DNA of 64,000 nucleotides from Paraliobacillus quinghaiensis (GTDB taxonomy: Bacteria; Bacillota; Bacilli; Bacillales; Amphibacillaceae): contig NZ_QJSH01000008.1 of the NCBI RefSeq assembly GCF_003426025.1, forward strand, positions 62,001 to 126,000, given 5' to 3'. The translations under genes were made by a program, and so were the position numbers. The notes below the pieces were generated by a model that was not told the origin of the DNA, searched no databases, and was given only the letters and a program-made list of their open reading frames with translations. Positions 49,530-58,736 of the stretch are shown here, in pieces. Numbering within the stretch: position 1 is the stretch's first letter; every line of letters starts with the position of its first letter.

Positions 49530-49796
49530 ATTCTACACTCCCCATTTATTACTAACCTAATTCGCAAATTATCTATCATTTCATGTATTATCATCAAAAA
49601 ACAATTATATAAAATTTTTTCTTACTATTATTAAATTTATTATAGCACGAACAACGTATCTCTTGCATTTTTTCAAGGTTATAAGTACGCTAGAGAAAAT
49701 ATATTACCTTTTAGAAATAGTTTGAAAACAAAGAATTATTTTATCCATTTATAGATAAGAAGTCAAGTATTTAACCCATTAAAGGAGTTTACATTC

Positions 49797-51059
49797 ATGG
49801 CAAATCAACCACTCGCTTTTCGAATGCGACCGAAACATATAGATGATATTATAGGGCAAACCCAGTTAGTAGGTTCAGATAAAATGATTTATCGAATGGT
49901 TAAAGCAAATCGATTAGCTTCTATGATTTTGTTCGGACCACCTGGAACCGGAAAGACATCCATGGCAATTGCTTTAGCAAAAAGCTTGGACCTAAGATTT
50001 AAGTTATTAAATGCTGTAATTAATAAGAAAAAAGATATGGAGATTGCTGTTGAAGAGGCAAAAATGTCAGGGCAACTTGTCTTAATACTAGATGAAGTGC
50101 ACAGACTTGATAAAGCAAAACAAGATTTTTTACTACCACATTTGGAGAGTAATTTAATTACATTGATAGGTTGCACAACAAGTAATCCATATCATTCGAT
50201 TAATCCTGCAATCAGAAGTCGTGTTCACTTATTTGAACTATCTAAATTAGAATCCTCTGACGTTAAAATAGCAATTAATCGGGCATTAAGTGATCCTACC
50301 GATGGACTTGGTAACATGCAGATTAATCTAACAAATGAAGCACTAGAACACTTTTCACAATCTGCAAATGGAGATTTGAGAGCGGCACTAAATGGACTAG
50401 AACTGGCTGCCTACTCTACACCACCAAGTGATAATCATATCATTAACATCACACTAGAAGTTGCAGAAGCATGTATGCAAAAGAAAAGTTTTTCACATGA
50501 TAAAAATGGAGATGCACATTATGATGTTTTATCTGCTTTCCAAAAATCAATTCGAGGTAGTGATGTTAATGCAGCACTTCACTATTTAGGGAGATTAATA
50601 GAGGCTGGCGATTTAGAAAGTATAGCACGAAGAATGATTGTTTGTGCATATGAGGATATTGGAGTTGCTAATCCACAGGCTGGACCAAGAGCGTTGGCTG
50701 CAGTTGAAGCAGCTGAACGTGTTGGTTTTCCAGAAGCACGTATTCCTTTGTCTGTGGCAATTGTAGAACTCTGTTTATCACCAAAATCAAATTCTGCATA
50801 TAGCGCTCTTGATCATGCATTGACCGATATTCGGAATAGTGATACAGGAGATATACCAGCACACCTTAAAGATGCACATTACCAAGGTGCAAAGAAACTC
50901 GGGCGTGGATTAGACTACCATTATCCACATAGCTATGAAGGTGGATGGGTTAAACAGCAGTACCTACCAGATAAGATAAAACATAAGCGCTATTATCAAC
51001 CTAAAGAAAATAGCAAAACGGAACGAACATTCAAACAAATCTATGATAAATTACAATAA
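49797..51059 (+). CDS. rarA: Replication-associated recombination protein A (RarA/MgsA)
   Basis: The 420-residue AAA+ ATPase has Walker A ILFGPPGTGKTSMA (near residue 41), Walker B LVLILDEVHRLD, sensor-1 IGCTTSNPYH and Arg finger NPAIRSRVHLF. The C-terminal clamp-loader-like tetramerisation domain has IVCAYEDIGVANPQAGPRAL and YHYPHSYEGGWVKQQYLP. It acts at stalled forks. It is transcribed from the plus strand, opposite cymR. The ATG follows TTAAAGGAG. Confidence 0.96.
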   Translation: MANQPLAFRMRPKHIDDIIGQTQLVGSDKMIYRMVKANRLASMILFGPPGTGKTSMAIALAKSLDLRFKLLNAVINKKKDMEIAVEEAKMSGQLVLILDEVHRLDKAKQDFLLPHLESNLITLIGCTTSNPYHSINPAIRSRVHLFELSKLESSDVKIAINRALSDPTDGLGNMQINLTNEALEHFSQSANGDLRAALNGLELAAYSTPPSDNHIINITLEVAEACMQKKSFSHDKNGDAHYDVLSAFQKSIRGSDVNAALHYLGRLIEAGDLESIARRMIVCAYEDIGVANPQAGPRALAAVEAAERVGFPEARIPLSVAIVELCLSPKSNSAYSALDHALTDIRNSDTGDIPAHLKDAHYQGAKKLGRGLDYHYPHSYEGGWVKQQYLPDKIKHKRYYQPKENSKTERTFKQIYDKLQ

Positions 51060-51208
51060 TTAATATACAAGATAAATAACTTGTATAATTCTATTCAAAT
51101 GAGACCATACTAGTAAAAACAGTCTTATCAGTAATCATATAACTAGTTTTACACTAGTTTTATAATACAAATTTACTAGAGAAAATGGAATCAAAGGAGT
51201 GAATAGAA

Positions 51209-51904
51209 TTGGTAAAAGTTAGACAAGACGCATGGTCTCATGAAGATGATTTGTTGTTGGCTGAAACTGTATTGCGCCATATCAGGGAAGGCAGTACACA
51301 ATTAAATGCTTTCGAAGAAGTGGGTGACAAGTTAAATCGCACTTCAGCAGCTTGTGGCTTTCGTTGGAATGCAGAAGTAAGACAACGGTATGACCAAGCA
51401 GTTGATATTGCGAAACGACAACGCAAAGAAAAGAAACGCCAACTTACATCACAGCAAAAACAACCTAGTAATTCTTATGTTCCAAATTGGGAGCAAAAAG
51501 AAATGGAAGAAGATACATCCATTTCAATAAATCAATTCAATAATCATGAAGTCATAGATGGAACTACAAACAGAGCAACTACAGACATAAATTCAATCGA
51601 TTTAGATAGTGTGATTCGATATTTAAGATCATTAAAAAAAGATGTAGATACTTCTGTTCGTTCAAAACAAAATGCTGAAAAGCTTAGACAAGAAAGAGAT
51701 ACATTGACAGCCGAAAATCAAAAGTTGCAAAAGGAAATTAACAAATTAGAAAAACAGTTAGAGACTGTACAAGTAGATTATCAAGCTTTTCTTCAAATTA
51801 TGGATAGGGCTAGAAAAATGGTTGTATTTAGTGATCAAGATGAGAGCGCATCTCCTGCTTTTAGAATGGAGAAAAACGGAAATTTAGAACAGGTTGCAAA
51901 ATAG
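51209..51904 (+). CDS. RsfA family transcriptional regulator
   Basis: The 231-residue protein has an N-terminal Myb-like helix-turn-helix (RQDAWSHEDDLLLAETVLRH, NRTSAACGFRWNAEVR) as in the prespore regulator RsfA and its relatives. A Lys/Arg-rich linker and a long coiled coil (about residues 145-200, with LRQERDTLTAENQKLQKEIN) follow. The start is TTG 51209 with AAAGGAGTG upstream. The family modulates sigma-F or sporulation genes; which paralogue this is I cannot say. It is followed by a long palindromic terminator. Confidence 0.88.
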   Translation: MVKVRQDAWSHEDDLLLAETVLRHIREGSTQLNAFEEVGDKLNRTSAACGFRWNAEVRQRYDQAVDIAKRQRKEKKRQLTSQQKQPSNSYVPNWEQKEMEEDTSISINQFNNHEVIDGTTNRATTDINSIDLDSVIRYLRSLKKDVDTSVRSKQNAEKLRQERDTLTAENQKLQKEINKLEKQLETVQVDYQAFLQIMDRARKMVVFSDQDESASPAFRMEKNGNLEQVAK

Positions 51905-51917
51905 ACATCACAGCATT

Positions 51918-51973
51918 ATACACACAAAAAGGTATCTTTTCTATTAATAGAAAAGATACCTTTTTGTGTGTAT
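51918..51973 (+). terminator. Perfect 56-base palindrome after the rsfA-like gene
   Basis: Two 28-base arms, starting ATACACACAAAAAGGTATCT at 51918, are exact complements with no spacer. The right arm contains a T-run (TTTTT), so it can end the rsfA-like gene, and it also lies just beyond the 3' end of the 6S RNA gene. The arms are unusually long for a terminator. Confidence 0.8.
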
Positions 51974-52005
51974 GAGCTAAACTCAAATACTTTTATGTAT
52001 AGATA

Positions 52006-52190
52006 GTTCAATCCCAATTGTGCCGTCTTAATAAAAAGTTTTGAACCCGCTTCTTGCAGGTGGGTGCCCCGTTTTATATATTATGCGTCCTTAAGATACA
52101 AGGCATGCACGCCACATAAAAACATTTGGCTCCCTTATTAAAAATGTTCGGTCAAAACATTAATAATTTAAACGTACACATCAGGACTGG
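52006..52190 (-). ncRNA. ssrS: 6S RNA (6S-1/bsrA type)
   Basis: On the minus strand AGTCC near 52188 pairs with GGATT near 52010 to close a roughly 185-base RNA. Inside, GTTTTGACC pairs with GGTTCAAAAC, and GGGAGCCAAATG, TGTGGCGTGCATGCC and GGGGCACCCACCTG fit Bacillus 6S-1 RNA as I remember it. The gene next to aspS is also the known location. 6S RNA binds sigma-A RNA polymerase and serves as template for pRNA. Exact ends are estimated. Confidence 0.82.
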
Positions 52191-52232
52191 AACTATCATG
52201 AAGTTAATAGAACCCTATTAGCTTGTAATTAA

Positions 52233-52261
52233 ATATTAGCATAAATGATTCAAAAATTCAA
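52233..52261 (-). promoter_or_regulatory. Possible promoter of the 6S RNA gene
   Basis: TTGAAT (52261-52256), a 17-base spacer and TAATAT (52238-52233) on the minus strand would start transcription near 52226. That is about 38 bases before the expected mature 5' end, so processing or a different promoter must be assumed. Confidence 0.45.
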
Positions 52262-52415
52262 GTGGTTATGTAAGCACTTTCACTGATTTTTTACCTAACA
52301 ATTTCTGGTACAACCTTTTAGAAACGAAGATTGTTGCTACGACACAATTAACATAAACTATGCATTAAAAATCTAATCTGCTAAATCAGTAGTTAGTAAC
52401 GTAAATTACGCTTCT

Positions 52416-52536
52416 CAAATAAAATTGGTTCCCTTTCCGCAGGCACGGCTTCAGCTAACTCGGATAAGCAAAGTTCGCTTTCCGAGTGGATCTTCAGCTC
52501 GCGCTGTTCCTGCAGGAGTGTCACCAATTTTATTTG
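52416..52536. repeat. Long palindromic intergenic repeat, copy E
   Basis: It is bounded by CAAATAAAATTGGT and ACCAATTTTATTTG, the same closing arms as copy A at 18289, and the internal boxes are identical. It lacks the ~35-base nested palindrome present in copy A. The long 51905-53011 gap also holds the palindrome at 51918, 6S RNA, copy F and the aspS terminator; no protein gene is seen. Confidence 0.85.
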
Positions 52537-52642
52537 TTACGCTAAATAGTTTAAAAACATACTGAGCACATCTCCGTGGCAGAAAAGTTTATTGCATGTT
52601 ACTATCTCAAATCATGATTAGGTCACTAACTAGCGCAGGAAG

Positions 52643-52784
52643 CAAATGGATGACACTCCTGTGGGAACAGCTAATGTTTTCGATGGGGCGAGTAATCGCA
52701 GTCCCACAAGTCGAAGATCCACTCGGAGGCGTGTTTTGCCTCCGAGTTAGCTGAGACTGAGCCCACGGAAAGGGAATCCATTTG
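52643..52784. repeat. Long palindromic intergenic repeat, copy F
   Basis: It is closed by CAAATGGA and TCCATTTG and lies inverted relative to copy E, as B does to A. It contains CGAGTAATCGCAG at 52689-52701, with an inverted partner just outside at 52788-52800. The E-F pair and the A-B pair also share flanking bases, so the whole arrangement of about 550 bases is a duplicated composite. Confidence 0.85.
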
Positions 52785-52929
52785 GGACTGCGATTACTCG
52801 TCCCACCAAAACCGTCTGGTGACGTAGCGGGTTAGTAACTTACGTTACTAGTTATTGCACTTTTTATATCAAGTTCGTTCAACGGATGCACCTGCTTTCC
52901 CTATTTAAAGCAAAGATGTTTGAGAGTGA

Positions 52930-52961
52930 AAGAGCGTATTCCATAACTGGAATACGCTCTT
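52930..52961 (-). terminator. Terminator of hisS-aspS
   Basis: AAGAGCGTATTCC and GGAATACGCTCTT form a perfect 13-base stem with a six-base loop, 50 bases after aspS. The T-run on the minus strand is short. Confidence 0.75.
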
Positions 52962-53011
52962 AAATGTATCTGCTTTATTAAAATTCTCACTAAAACCGAA
53001 CTGGGAATAGT

Positions 53012-54802
53012 TTATTTAGATGTTTCATCAATTGCTTTTTGTTGCAAACTTAGGTGTAATTCATCTAACTGTGTTTGACCTACTGAACCAGGTGCCTCTG
53101 TTAATAAATCAGATGCAGATGCTGTCTTTGGAAATAAAATTGTGTCACGTAAATTTGTTTTTCCAGCTAATAGCATTACCATACGATCAAATCCTAAGGC
53201 AATACCTCCATGTGGTGGTGTACCATATTCAAGAGCTTGTAAAAGGAATGAAAATTGTTCCCAAGCTTCTTCTTCTGAAAAACCAAGCACCTTAAACATT
53301 TTGTCTTGTATATCCTTCTTATAAATACGTAAAGAACCCCCACCTAATTCATAGCCATTTAGTACTAAATCATAAGCTTGTGCTTTTACTTGTTCAGGAT
53401 GAGTATCTAATTTATCCAAATCTTCATCACTAGGCATTGTAAATGGATGATGCGCAGCAGTATAACGACCAGCATTTTCATCATATTCTAACAACGGCCA
53501 ATCTGTCACCCACAAGAAATTAAACTGACTTTCATCAATTAAATGTAATTCTTTTGCTAATTTCATTCGAAGTGCACCTAAGCTATCGTAGACAATTGAT
53601 TTTGCATCGGCTACGAATAAGAGCAAGTCATTCTCATTTGCCTGTAATACTTTCATCATAGAAGCTTGTTCTTCCTCAGAGAAAAACTTAGCAATTGGGC
53701 CTTTAAAAGCATTATCTTCTATTTTTAACCACGCTAGACCTTTTGCACCGTAAATTTTAACAAAATCAGTTAATTTATCAATATCTTTTCTGGAATAATT
53801 AGCTGCTTGTCCTTTTACATTAATTGCACTTACTTTTCCACCAGTGTTAACGGTACTTTCAAATACTTTGAAATTAGAAGTTTTTACTAATTCTGAAACA
53901 TCAACTAACTCCATATCAAACCGTGTATCTGGTTTATCTGAGCCATACCGTTCCATCGCTTCTTCGTAACGCATGCGAGGAATCGGTGATGTTATCTCTA
54001 TACCCTTAACTTCTTTCATAAGTTTTTGCATCATTCTTTCAGTCATCGCCATAATTTCATCACTAGACATGAATGAAGTTTCAATATCAATTTGAGTAAA
54101 TTCTGGTTGACGATCTGCACGTAAATCCTCATCACGGAAGCAGCGCGCAAACTGGAAATAGCGTTCAAAACCAGATACCATTATTAATTGTTTAAACAAT
54201 TGTGGTGATTGTGGTAAGGCATAAAAATGACCTGGATGTACACGACTTGGTACAAGATAATCTCGAGCGCCCTCTGGTGTACTCTTTGTTAACATAGGCG
54301 TTTCCATTTCCAAGTATTCTTCTTCATTTAAAAATTGGCGAATAACTTGTGTTGCTTGATGACGCATACGAAATGTTTGTTGCATCGATTCACGGCGCAA
54401 ATCTAAATAACGGTATTTTAGACGTAACTCCTCACTAATTTCTTTATCATCAAAAACAGAAAATGGCGGATTTTTTGCTTCATTTAAAATGGATACAAAA
54501 TCAACAACTACTTCTACCTCTCCTGTTGCCATTTTAGGATTAATAGTGTCTGTTGATCGTTCTACAACTTGGCCACAAACCTCTAACACATACTCATTTC
54601 TTACTGACTCTGCAATCTCTAATGCTTGTTCTGAAATAGCTGGGTTGAATACAATTTGTACCAAGCCCGAACGATCTCTAAAATCAATAAAAATTAATCC
54701 CCCAAGGTCTCGACGCTTTTGTACCCATCCTTTTAGACATACTTTTTTACCTATTTCATCTCTACGTAATGTTCCTGCTAGCTGTCTCTCTTGTTGCTCC
54801 AT
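53012..54802 (-). CDS. aspS: Aspartyl-tRNA synthetase
   Basis: The 596-residue class II enzyme has an N-terminal OB anticodon domain ([20 protein letters not shown]), motif 2 ([20 protein letters not shown]), the bacterial GAD insertion (about 280-420) and motif 3 ([15 protein letters not shown]). It overlaps the hisS stop by one base (TAATG), so translation is coupled. Both are controlled by the T-box leader upstream of hisS. Whether it also charges tRNA-Asn depends on gatCAB, which is not in this window. Confidence 0.97.
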   Translation of the reverse strand: MEQQERQLAGTLRRDEIGKKVCLKGWVQKRRDLGGLIFIDFRDRSGLVQIVFNPAISEQALEIAESVRNEYVLEVCGQVVERSTDTINPKMATGEVEVVVDFVSILNEAKNPPFSVFDDKEISEELRLKYRYLDLRRESMQQTFRMRHQATQVIRQFLNEEEYLEMETPMLTKSTPEGARDYLVPSRVHPGHFYALPQSPQLFKQLIMVSGFERYFQFARCFRDEDLRADRQPEFTQIDIETSFMSSDEIMAMTERMMQKLMKEVKGIEITSPIPRMRYEEAMERYGSDKPDTRFDMELVDVSELVKTSNFKVFESTVNTGGKVSAINVKGQAANYSRKDIDKLTDFVKIYGAKGLAWLKIEDNAFKGPIAKFFSEEEQASMMKVLQANENDLLLFVADAKSIVYDSLGALRMKLAKELHLIDESQFNFLWVTDWPLLEYDENAGRYTAAHHPFTMPSDEDLDKLDTHPEQVKAQAYDLVLNGYELGGGSLRIYKKDIQDKMFKVLGFSEEEAWEQFSFLLQALEYGTPPHGGIALGFDRMVMLLAGKTNLRDTILFPKTASASDLLTEAPGSVGQTQLDELHLSLQQKAIDETSK

Positions 54803-56082
54803 TATCCTTGCCCCCTTTGTAATAACTGTTCTATATATGGAATCACTTGATCAATCTCTACTGATTCCTGTTCACCGTTTTCCATGTTCTTCACATTTAT
54901 TATGTTTTCAGCTAACTCGTTATCCCCTAATACCAATACATACTTTGCTTTCAGACGATCAGCTGCTTTAAATTGTGCTTTAAATTTCTTTGCTTGGTAA
55001 TCTTTATCTACTTGAATGCCAGCTTTACGCATTTGATAAACTAACTCAATCGCCTTTTGCTCTGCTTTTTCTCCCATTGCTATAAAATAACAATCGAGAC
55101 TAGTATCAATTGGAAGGTTTATATTTTCTGCTTCAAGTGCCATTAACAAGCGTTCTACACTAAGTGCAAAACCTATACCAGGTGTTTCTGGTCCACCTAG
55201 ATCTTCTACTAATCCATTATAACGACCGCCCCCAGATAAGGTTGTAATTGCACCGAATCCTTCTGCATCACTCATAATTTCAAAAGCTGTATGATTATAA
55301 TAGTCTAATCCTCTTACCAGGTTTTTATCTACAACATAGGCAATACCCATTTGATCTAAATAAGTCTTCACTTGTTCAAAATAAGAATGCGACTCTTCAT
55401 TTAGATAGTCTAAAATAGAAGGTGCTGTTGCCATCGCAGGGTGATCTTTATCTTTTTTACAATCCAAAACACGTAATGGATTTTGATCTAAACGTAATTG
55501 ACAATCTTGACAAAGTTCTTCCCTATGTGGTGCAAAATGTGCTATTAGTGCATTACGATGATCTGTTCTACTTTGATTGTCACCTAAGCTATTAATAACT
55601 AATTTCAAAGAACGTAATCCTAACTGTTGATAAACATACATGGCTAATGAGATAACCTCTGCATCTATTGCTGGATCAGCACTTCCCAATGCTTCAACAC
55701 CAAATTGAACAAATTGGCGCATTCGCCCTTGTTGCGGTCGCTCATATCGAAACATTGGACCAGCATAATAAAGTTTTGTCGGTTGTGATGCTTGTCCAAA
55801 TAATTTGTGTTGTACAAAGGCTCTTACAACAGATGCTGTACCTTCAGGTCGTAGAGTAAGACTTCGCTCACCACGATCTTTAAACGTGTACATCTCTTTT
55901 TGAACAATGTCAGTCGTGTCCCCAACACCACGTTGAAATAATTCTGTATGTTCAAAGATTGGTGTGCGAACTTCATGATAATTATATGTACGACAAAGTT
56001 CTTTAAATTTTTCTTCAACATATTGCCATTGTTCTGTTACACCAGGTAATAAATCTTGTGTTCCTCTTGGCGCATTTATCAT
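54802..56082 (-). CDS. hisS: Histidyl-tRNA synthetase
   Basis: The 426-residue class II synthetase has the start [12 protein letters not shown], motif 2 ([20 protein letters not shown]), the His-specific [14 protein letters not shown] and [21 protein letters not shown], and a C-terminal anticodon-binding domain. It is the first gene of the hisS-aspS pair behind a T-box leader. The ATG at 56082 follows AGGGGGTTATTAAA. Confidence 0.97.
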   Translation of the reverse strand: MINAPRGTQDLLPGVTEQWQYVEEKFKELCRTYNYHEVRTPIFEHTELFQRGVGDTTDIVQKEMYTFKDRGERSLTLRPEGTASVVRAFVQHKLFGQASQPTKLYYAGPMFRYERPQQGRMRQFVQFGVEALGSADPAIDAEVISLAMYVYQQLGLRSLKLVINSLGDNQSRTDHRNALIAHFAPHREELCQDCQLRLDQNPLRVLDCKKDKDHPAMATAPSILDYLNEESHSYFEQVKTYLDQMGIAYVVDKNLVRGLDYYNHTAFEIMSDAEGFGAITTLSGGGRYNGLVEDLGGPETPGIGFALSVERLLMALEAENINLPIDTSLDCYFIAMGEKAEQKAIELVYQMRKAGIQVDKDYQAKKFKAQFKAADRLKAKYVLVLGDNELAENIINVKNMENGEQESVEIDQVIPYIEQLLQRGQG

Positions 56083-56189
56083 TTTAATAACCCCCTACGA
56101 AATATCTGTAATCTATTTATTTATCGGATGACAATCCAACTACATCACTTACTAAATTGATACTTTAAATAAAAAATTTCACTTAGAAT

Positions 56190-56476
56190 ATAAATAAACT
56201 CCCGCCCCCAAAAAAGGGACGAGAGTTAAACACCCGTGTTACCACCCTAGTTGAAACACATATAGACCATGTATTTCCACTCGAAACAGTTAACGCCTGC
56301 CTACGTTTGTATTTACTTTAGTTTCAATACAAAACCTACGGAATGTCTTTCATTGAGGTGTTAAATAAGGATCTTTTCAGCCCAGGAGATCCAGTCTCTT
56401 TTTTAACATTGTCTCAATTACTTTTTCCCTCATTGGATTTCATCTACATAATTTTCTACACGAATTGTTTGAATTG
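56190..56476 (-). promoter_or_regulatory. T-box leader of hisS-aspS
   Basis: The T-box AGGGTGGTAACACGG lies at 56248-56234 on the minus strand. A terminator follows (about 56227-56197) with stem CTC..CCC and GGG..GAG and a T-rich tail. The leader is about 285 bases and fills the 56083-56507 gap. One leader serves two different synthetases, so the specifier must be His or Asp (or both, as suggested in B. subtilis); I could not fix it. Confidence 0.9.
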
Positions 56477-56482
56477 TTTATA

Positions 56483-56511
56483 ATATTACTGTTTGCATTC
56501 CCTATTGTCAA
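56483..56511 (-). promoter_or_regulatory. Sigma-A promoter of hisS-aspS
   Basis: TTGACA (56511-56506), a 17-base spacer and TAATAT (56488-56483) on the minus strand precede the T-box leader. The -35 box overlaps the end of the small gene at 56508-56681. Confidence 0.85.
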
Positions 56512-56681
56512 GAACGATTTAATTTTTCCTTTAATTTTTTTACATCATGCAAGGAAATACCCAATTCTTCAGCAATTTCCAAACTATTACTAAAAGATTC
56601 AAGCTCAACAAAACGATGGAAATTAGCACCAAATATTGAAGCGGTCCCTTGAGTATTTAATTGTTTATTATTAATGCGCAT
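56508..56681 (-). CDS. Small protein of unknown function (possibly YrzK-like)
   Basis: A 57-residue frame starts MRINNKQLNTQGTASIFGAN and ends with a helix-turn-helix-like part (SLEIAEELGISLHDVKKLKE). The ATG at 56681 has AGAGGTCG nine bases upstream; a longer frame to 56720 lacks a ribosome binding site. B. subtilis has the small gene yrzK at this place, and it may be the same, but I cannot confirm the sequence. DNA binding is only an inference. Confidence 0.55.
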   Translation of the reverse strand: MRINNKQLNTQGTASIFGANFHRFVELESFSNSLEIAEELGISLHDVKKLKEKLNRS

Positions 56682-56751
56682 ATTCGATCGACCTCTTCCG
56701 ATAATCTTTGACTTATACATCTAAAATTGCTTATTATATAAAGTGAAACTT

Positions 56752-56890
56752 CAATCAGTGGGGGTTTTTGCCCTTCCCACACTGATTGTTAGTTGAACCA
56801 TTCGGGGTGTTAGCGACCGTTTACTCCCACTTAAACACTTTGATTTCCTCGATGTTTCGAAGTGGGAGTTTTACGGACGATTACACCGGG
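56752..56890 (+). ncRNA. Structured leader or mobile-element end upstream of the amidase gene
   Basis: Hairpin 1 pairs CAATCAGTG (56752) with CACTGATTG (56780). Hairpin 2 pairs GGTGT..CGT (56806-56820) and ACTCCCACTT (56823-56832) with AAGTGGGAGT (56860-56869) and ACG..ACACC (56873-56887), with an inner AAACA/TGTTT. The structure ends about 20 bases before the amidase ribosome binding site. I do not recognise a named family. Confidence 0.6.
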
Positions 56891-56923
56891 ATAAAAAGGA
56901 TACATCATTTGGGGGAAAATAAA

Positions 56924-58009
56924 ATGCAACTATATTTAAAGCGTGGGATTATCTTTATTTTAGTTTTATTTACATTTAGCTTGTCCATTTCATCAACGGT
57001 ATATGCACAACAAGTAAAAATTACAGCAACCGATCTTCTCGTCCGTAGTGGAGCTGGATCAGAATATGAAGTAATTGGTTCCGTAGATTCAGGCGAACGT
57101 TATCCTCTAATTAGCGAGCAAGCTGAGTGGGTAGAAATTGCTTATAATTCTACAACTGGATGGGTCTCTAAACAATATCTCACTATAATAGAAAGTAATA
57201 ATCAAAGTTCGGAAGAAGTACAAGACAACATACAAGATGAACAAATTTCTGAACCTCTCACAATAAAATACAATAATACAAATATACGTAGCCTACCTTC
57301 TACAGCTGGGGATATCCTGGCTATTGTTCCTAAGGGAGAAACCGTAACACAAATCGATATTGTAAATGGCTGGGCTAAAGTTAATTGGAACGATACAACC
57401 GGGTATTTACCAGCATGGATTTTAGAAGAAGGAACATTTATGGATAATAATACAATCTCTGTTTTGCAAAACAAAGTTATTGTAATTGATCCAGGTCATG
57501 GCGGTAGAGACGTTGGAGCAATTGGCGCAAGTGGAAATTTTGAAAAGGATTATACACTTAAAACCGCTAAAAACTTACAAAATTATTTAGAATTACTTGG
57601 TGCAACTGTTTATCTAACGAGACCTGACGATCATTATTATACTCTAACCGGAAGGTCTAGTTTTTCAAACTATTTTGATGCTGATGTATTTTTAAGCCTT
57701 CATTATAATAGCACACCAGAGTATCCAAGCGCACAAGGAATAAACACTTACTACTATGATGAAAGTGACAAAACTTTGGCAAAATTAATACATGATGAGT
57801 TATTAGATTCGACTTTGACTAGAGATAGAGGTTTTGATGATGGTGACTTTCAAGTAATTCGCACTAACCATCAACCTGCACTTTTATTAGAATTAGGATT
57901 TATTTCGAATATAGAAGAAGAAAACAATATAAAATCATTTACTTACCAAAGAAAGATCAGCCAAGGTATCATTACAGGTTTACAAAAATACTTCTCAATA
58001 AGTGAATAA
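56924..58009 (+). CDS. yrvJ: N-acetylmuramoyl-L-alanine amidase with two SH3b domains (YrvJ-like)
   Basis: The 361-residue secreted protein has a signal peptide (GIIFILVLFTFSLSISSTVYA), two bacterial SH3 domains (VKITATDLLVRSGAGSEYEV and a second with NTNIRSLPSTAGDILAI), then an Amidase_3 zinc domain. That domain starts VIVIDPGHGGRDVGAIGASG and includes FLSLHYNSTP and the catalytic Glu in ALLLELGFISN. It cuts the amide link in peptidoglycan. The ATG at 56924 follows GGGGGAAAAT; the frame upstream overlaps the structured leader. YrvJ of B. subtilis has more SH3 repeats. Confidence 0.9.
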   Translation: MQLYLKRGIIFILVLFTFSLSISSTVYAQQVKITATDLLVRSGAGSEYEVIGSVDSGERYPLISEQAEWVEIAYNSTTGWVSKQYLTIIESNNQSSEEVQDNIQDEQISEPLTIKYNNTNIRSLPSTAGDILAIVPKGETVTQIDIVNGWAKVNWNDTTGYLPAWILEEGTFMDNNTISVLQNKVIVIDPGHGGRDVGAIGASGNFEKDYTLKTAKNLQNYLELLGATVYLTRPDDHYYTLTGRSSFSNYFDADVFLSLHYNSTPEYPSAQGINTYYYDESDKTLAKLIHDELLDSTLTRDRGFDDGDFQVIRTNHQPALLLELGFISNIEEENNIKSFTYQRKISQGIITGLQKYFSISE

Positions 58010-58015
58010 AGAACA

Positions 58016-58165
58016 AAAGCGTAAGCGCCCGGGTAGCAACGTACGGACTGGACTGAGCCGCAGGAGATAAAGGAAACACGTTGACCGAAGGAAAACGATG
58101 TTGACTTATCGTACGGAGGTGAAGGAAGTCTCGCTAGTTGCTGGGCGCTGAAGCTGGATGTGGCC
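58016..58165. repeat. Bacillaceae-type structured intergenic repeat
   Basis: AGCGCCC..AGCAAC (58024-58040) and GTTGCTGGGCGCT (58137-58149) close the element, and a second pair CGTACGG recurs at 58040 and 58110. I recall close relatives of this sequence (CGGACTGGACTGAGCCGCAG, GGAGGTGAAGGAAGTC) in many Bacillaceae genomes, but no accepted function. This is the only copy in the window. It lies between yrvJ and dtd. Confidence 0.75.
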
Positions 58166-58216
58166 AACTAAGATAAAAGTTATCCACAACATTTCATTTT
58201 ATAATTTCTAACAACT

Positions 58217-58258
58217 AAAAAAACAGATCCTCTATTTTTATTAGAAGATCTGTTTTTT
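58217..58258. terminator. Bidirectional terminator between yrvJ and dtd
   Basis: AAAAACAGATC..CTCT and AGAAGATCTGTTTTTT form a stem with A- and T-runs on both flanks. It directly follows the dtd stop and lies 200 bases after yrvJ. Confidence 0.85.
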
Positions 58259-58260
58259 AT

Positions 58261-58707
58261 TTATTTTTTGCTTGTGCTATCTAATAGCAATGTTACTGGC
58301 CCACTGTTCACCATACTTATATCCATCATTGCTCCGAAAGTTCCGGTTTCTGTATGCACTTCAGCTTTTGCTTTTTCGTTAAAGTAATCGTACAAAGCTT
58401 TTGCATGGTCTGGTTGTGCAGCCTCCATAAAGTTTGGCCTTCTTCCTTTTCGACAATCACCATATAAAGTAAATTGAGATACAGATAATAAACTTCCTCC
58501 AATATCTTTTAAAGAAAGATTCATTTTCATTTCATCATCTTCAAAAATTCGTAAATTAATAATTTTTTGAAAGAGATAATCTGCATCCTTTTCAGTATCT
58601 TCATGGGTAACACCAAGCAAAACAAGCAAACCACGCTCGATTGAACCAACTATCTCATCATCTACTCGAACGCTAGCTTGGTTAACTCGTTGAATGACTG
58701 CTTTCAT
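58261..58707 (-). CDS. dtd: D-aminoacyl-tRNA deacylase
   Basis: The 148-residue enzyme removes D-amino acids from tRNA. It has [20 protein letters not shown] at the start, [20 protein letters not shown] (the SQxTL catalytic motif) and the late [11 protein letters not shown] with the cis Gly-Pro motif. It begins 29 bases after relA and is probably cotranscribed. Start and length are ordinary. Confidence 0.96.
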   Translation of the reverse strand: MKAVIQRVNQASVRVDDEIVGSIERGLLVLLGVTHEDTEKDADYLFQKIINLRIFEDDEMKMNLSLKDIGGSLLSVSQFTLYGDCRKGRRPNFMEAAQPDHAKALYDYFNEKAKAEVHTETGTFGAMMDISMVNSGPVTLLLDSTSKK

Positions 58708-58736
58708 ACTACTCTTACTCCCTTATACCTTAATAC

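Noticed and set aside
54489-54971. Plus-strand frame of 160 codons across the aspS-hisS junction
   Set aside because: It is antisense to two synthetase genes with clear motifs and has no homology that I recognise.
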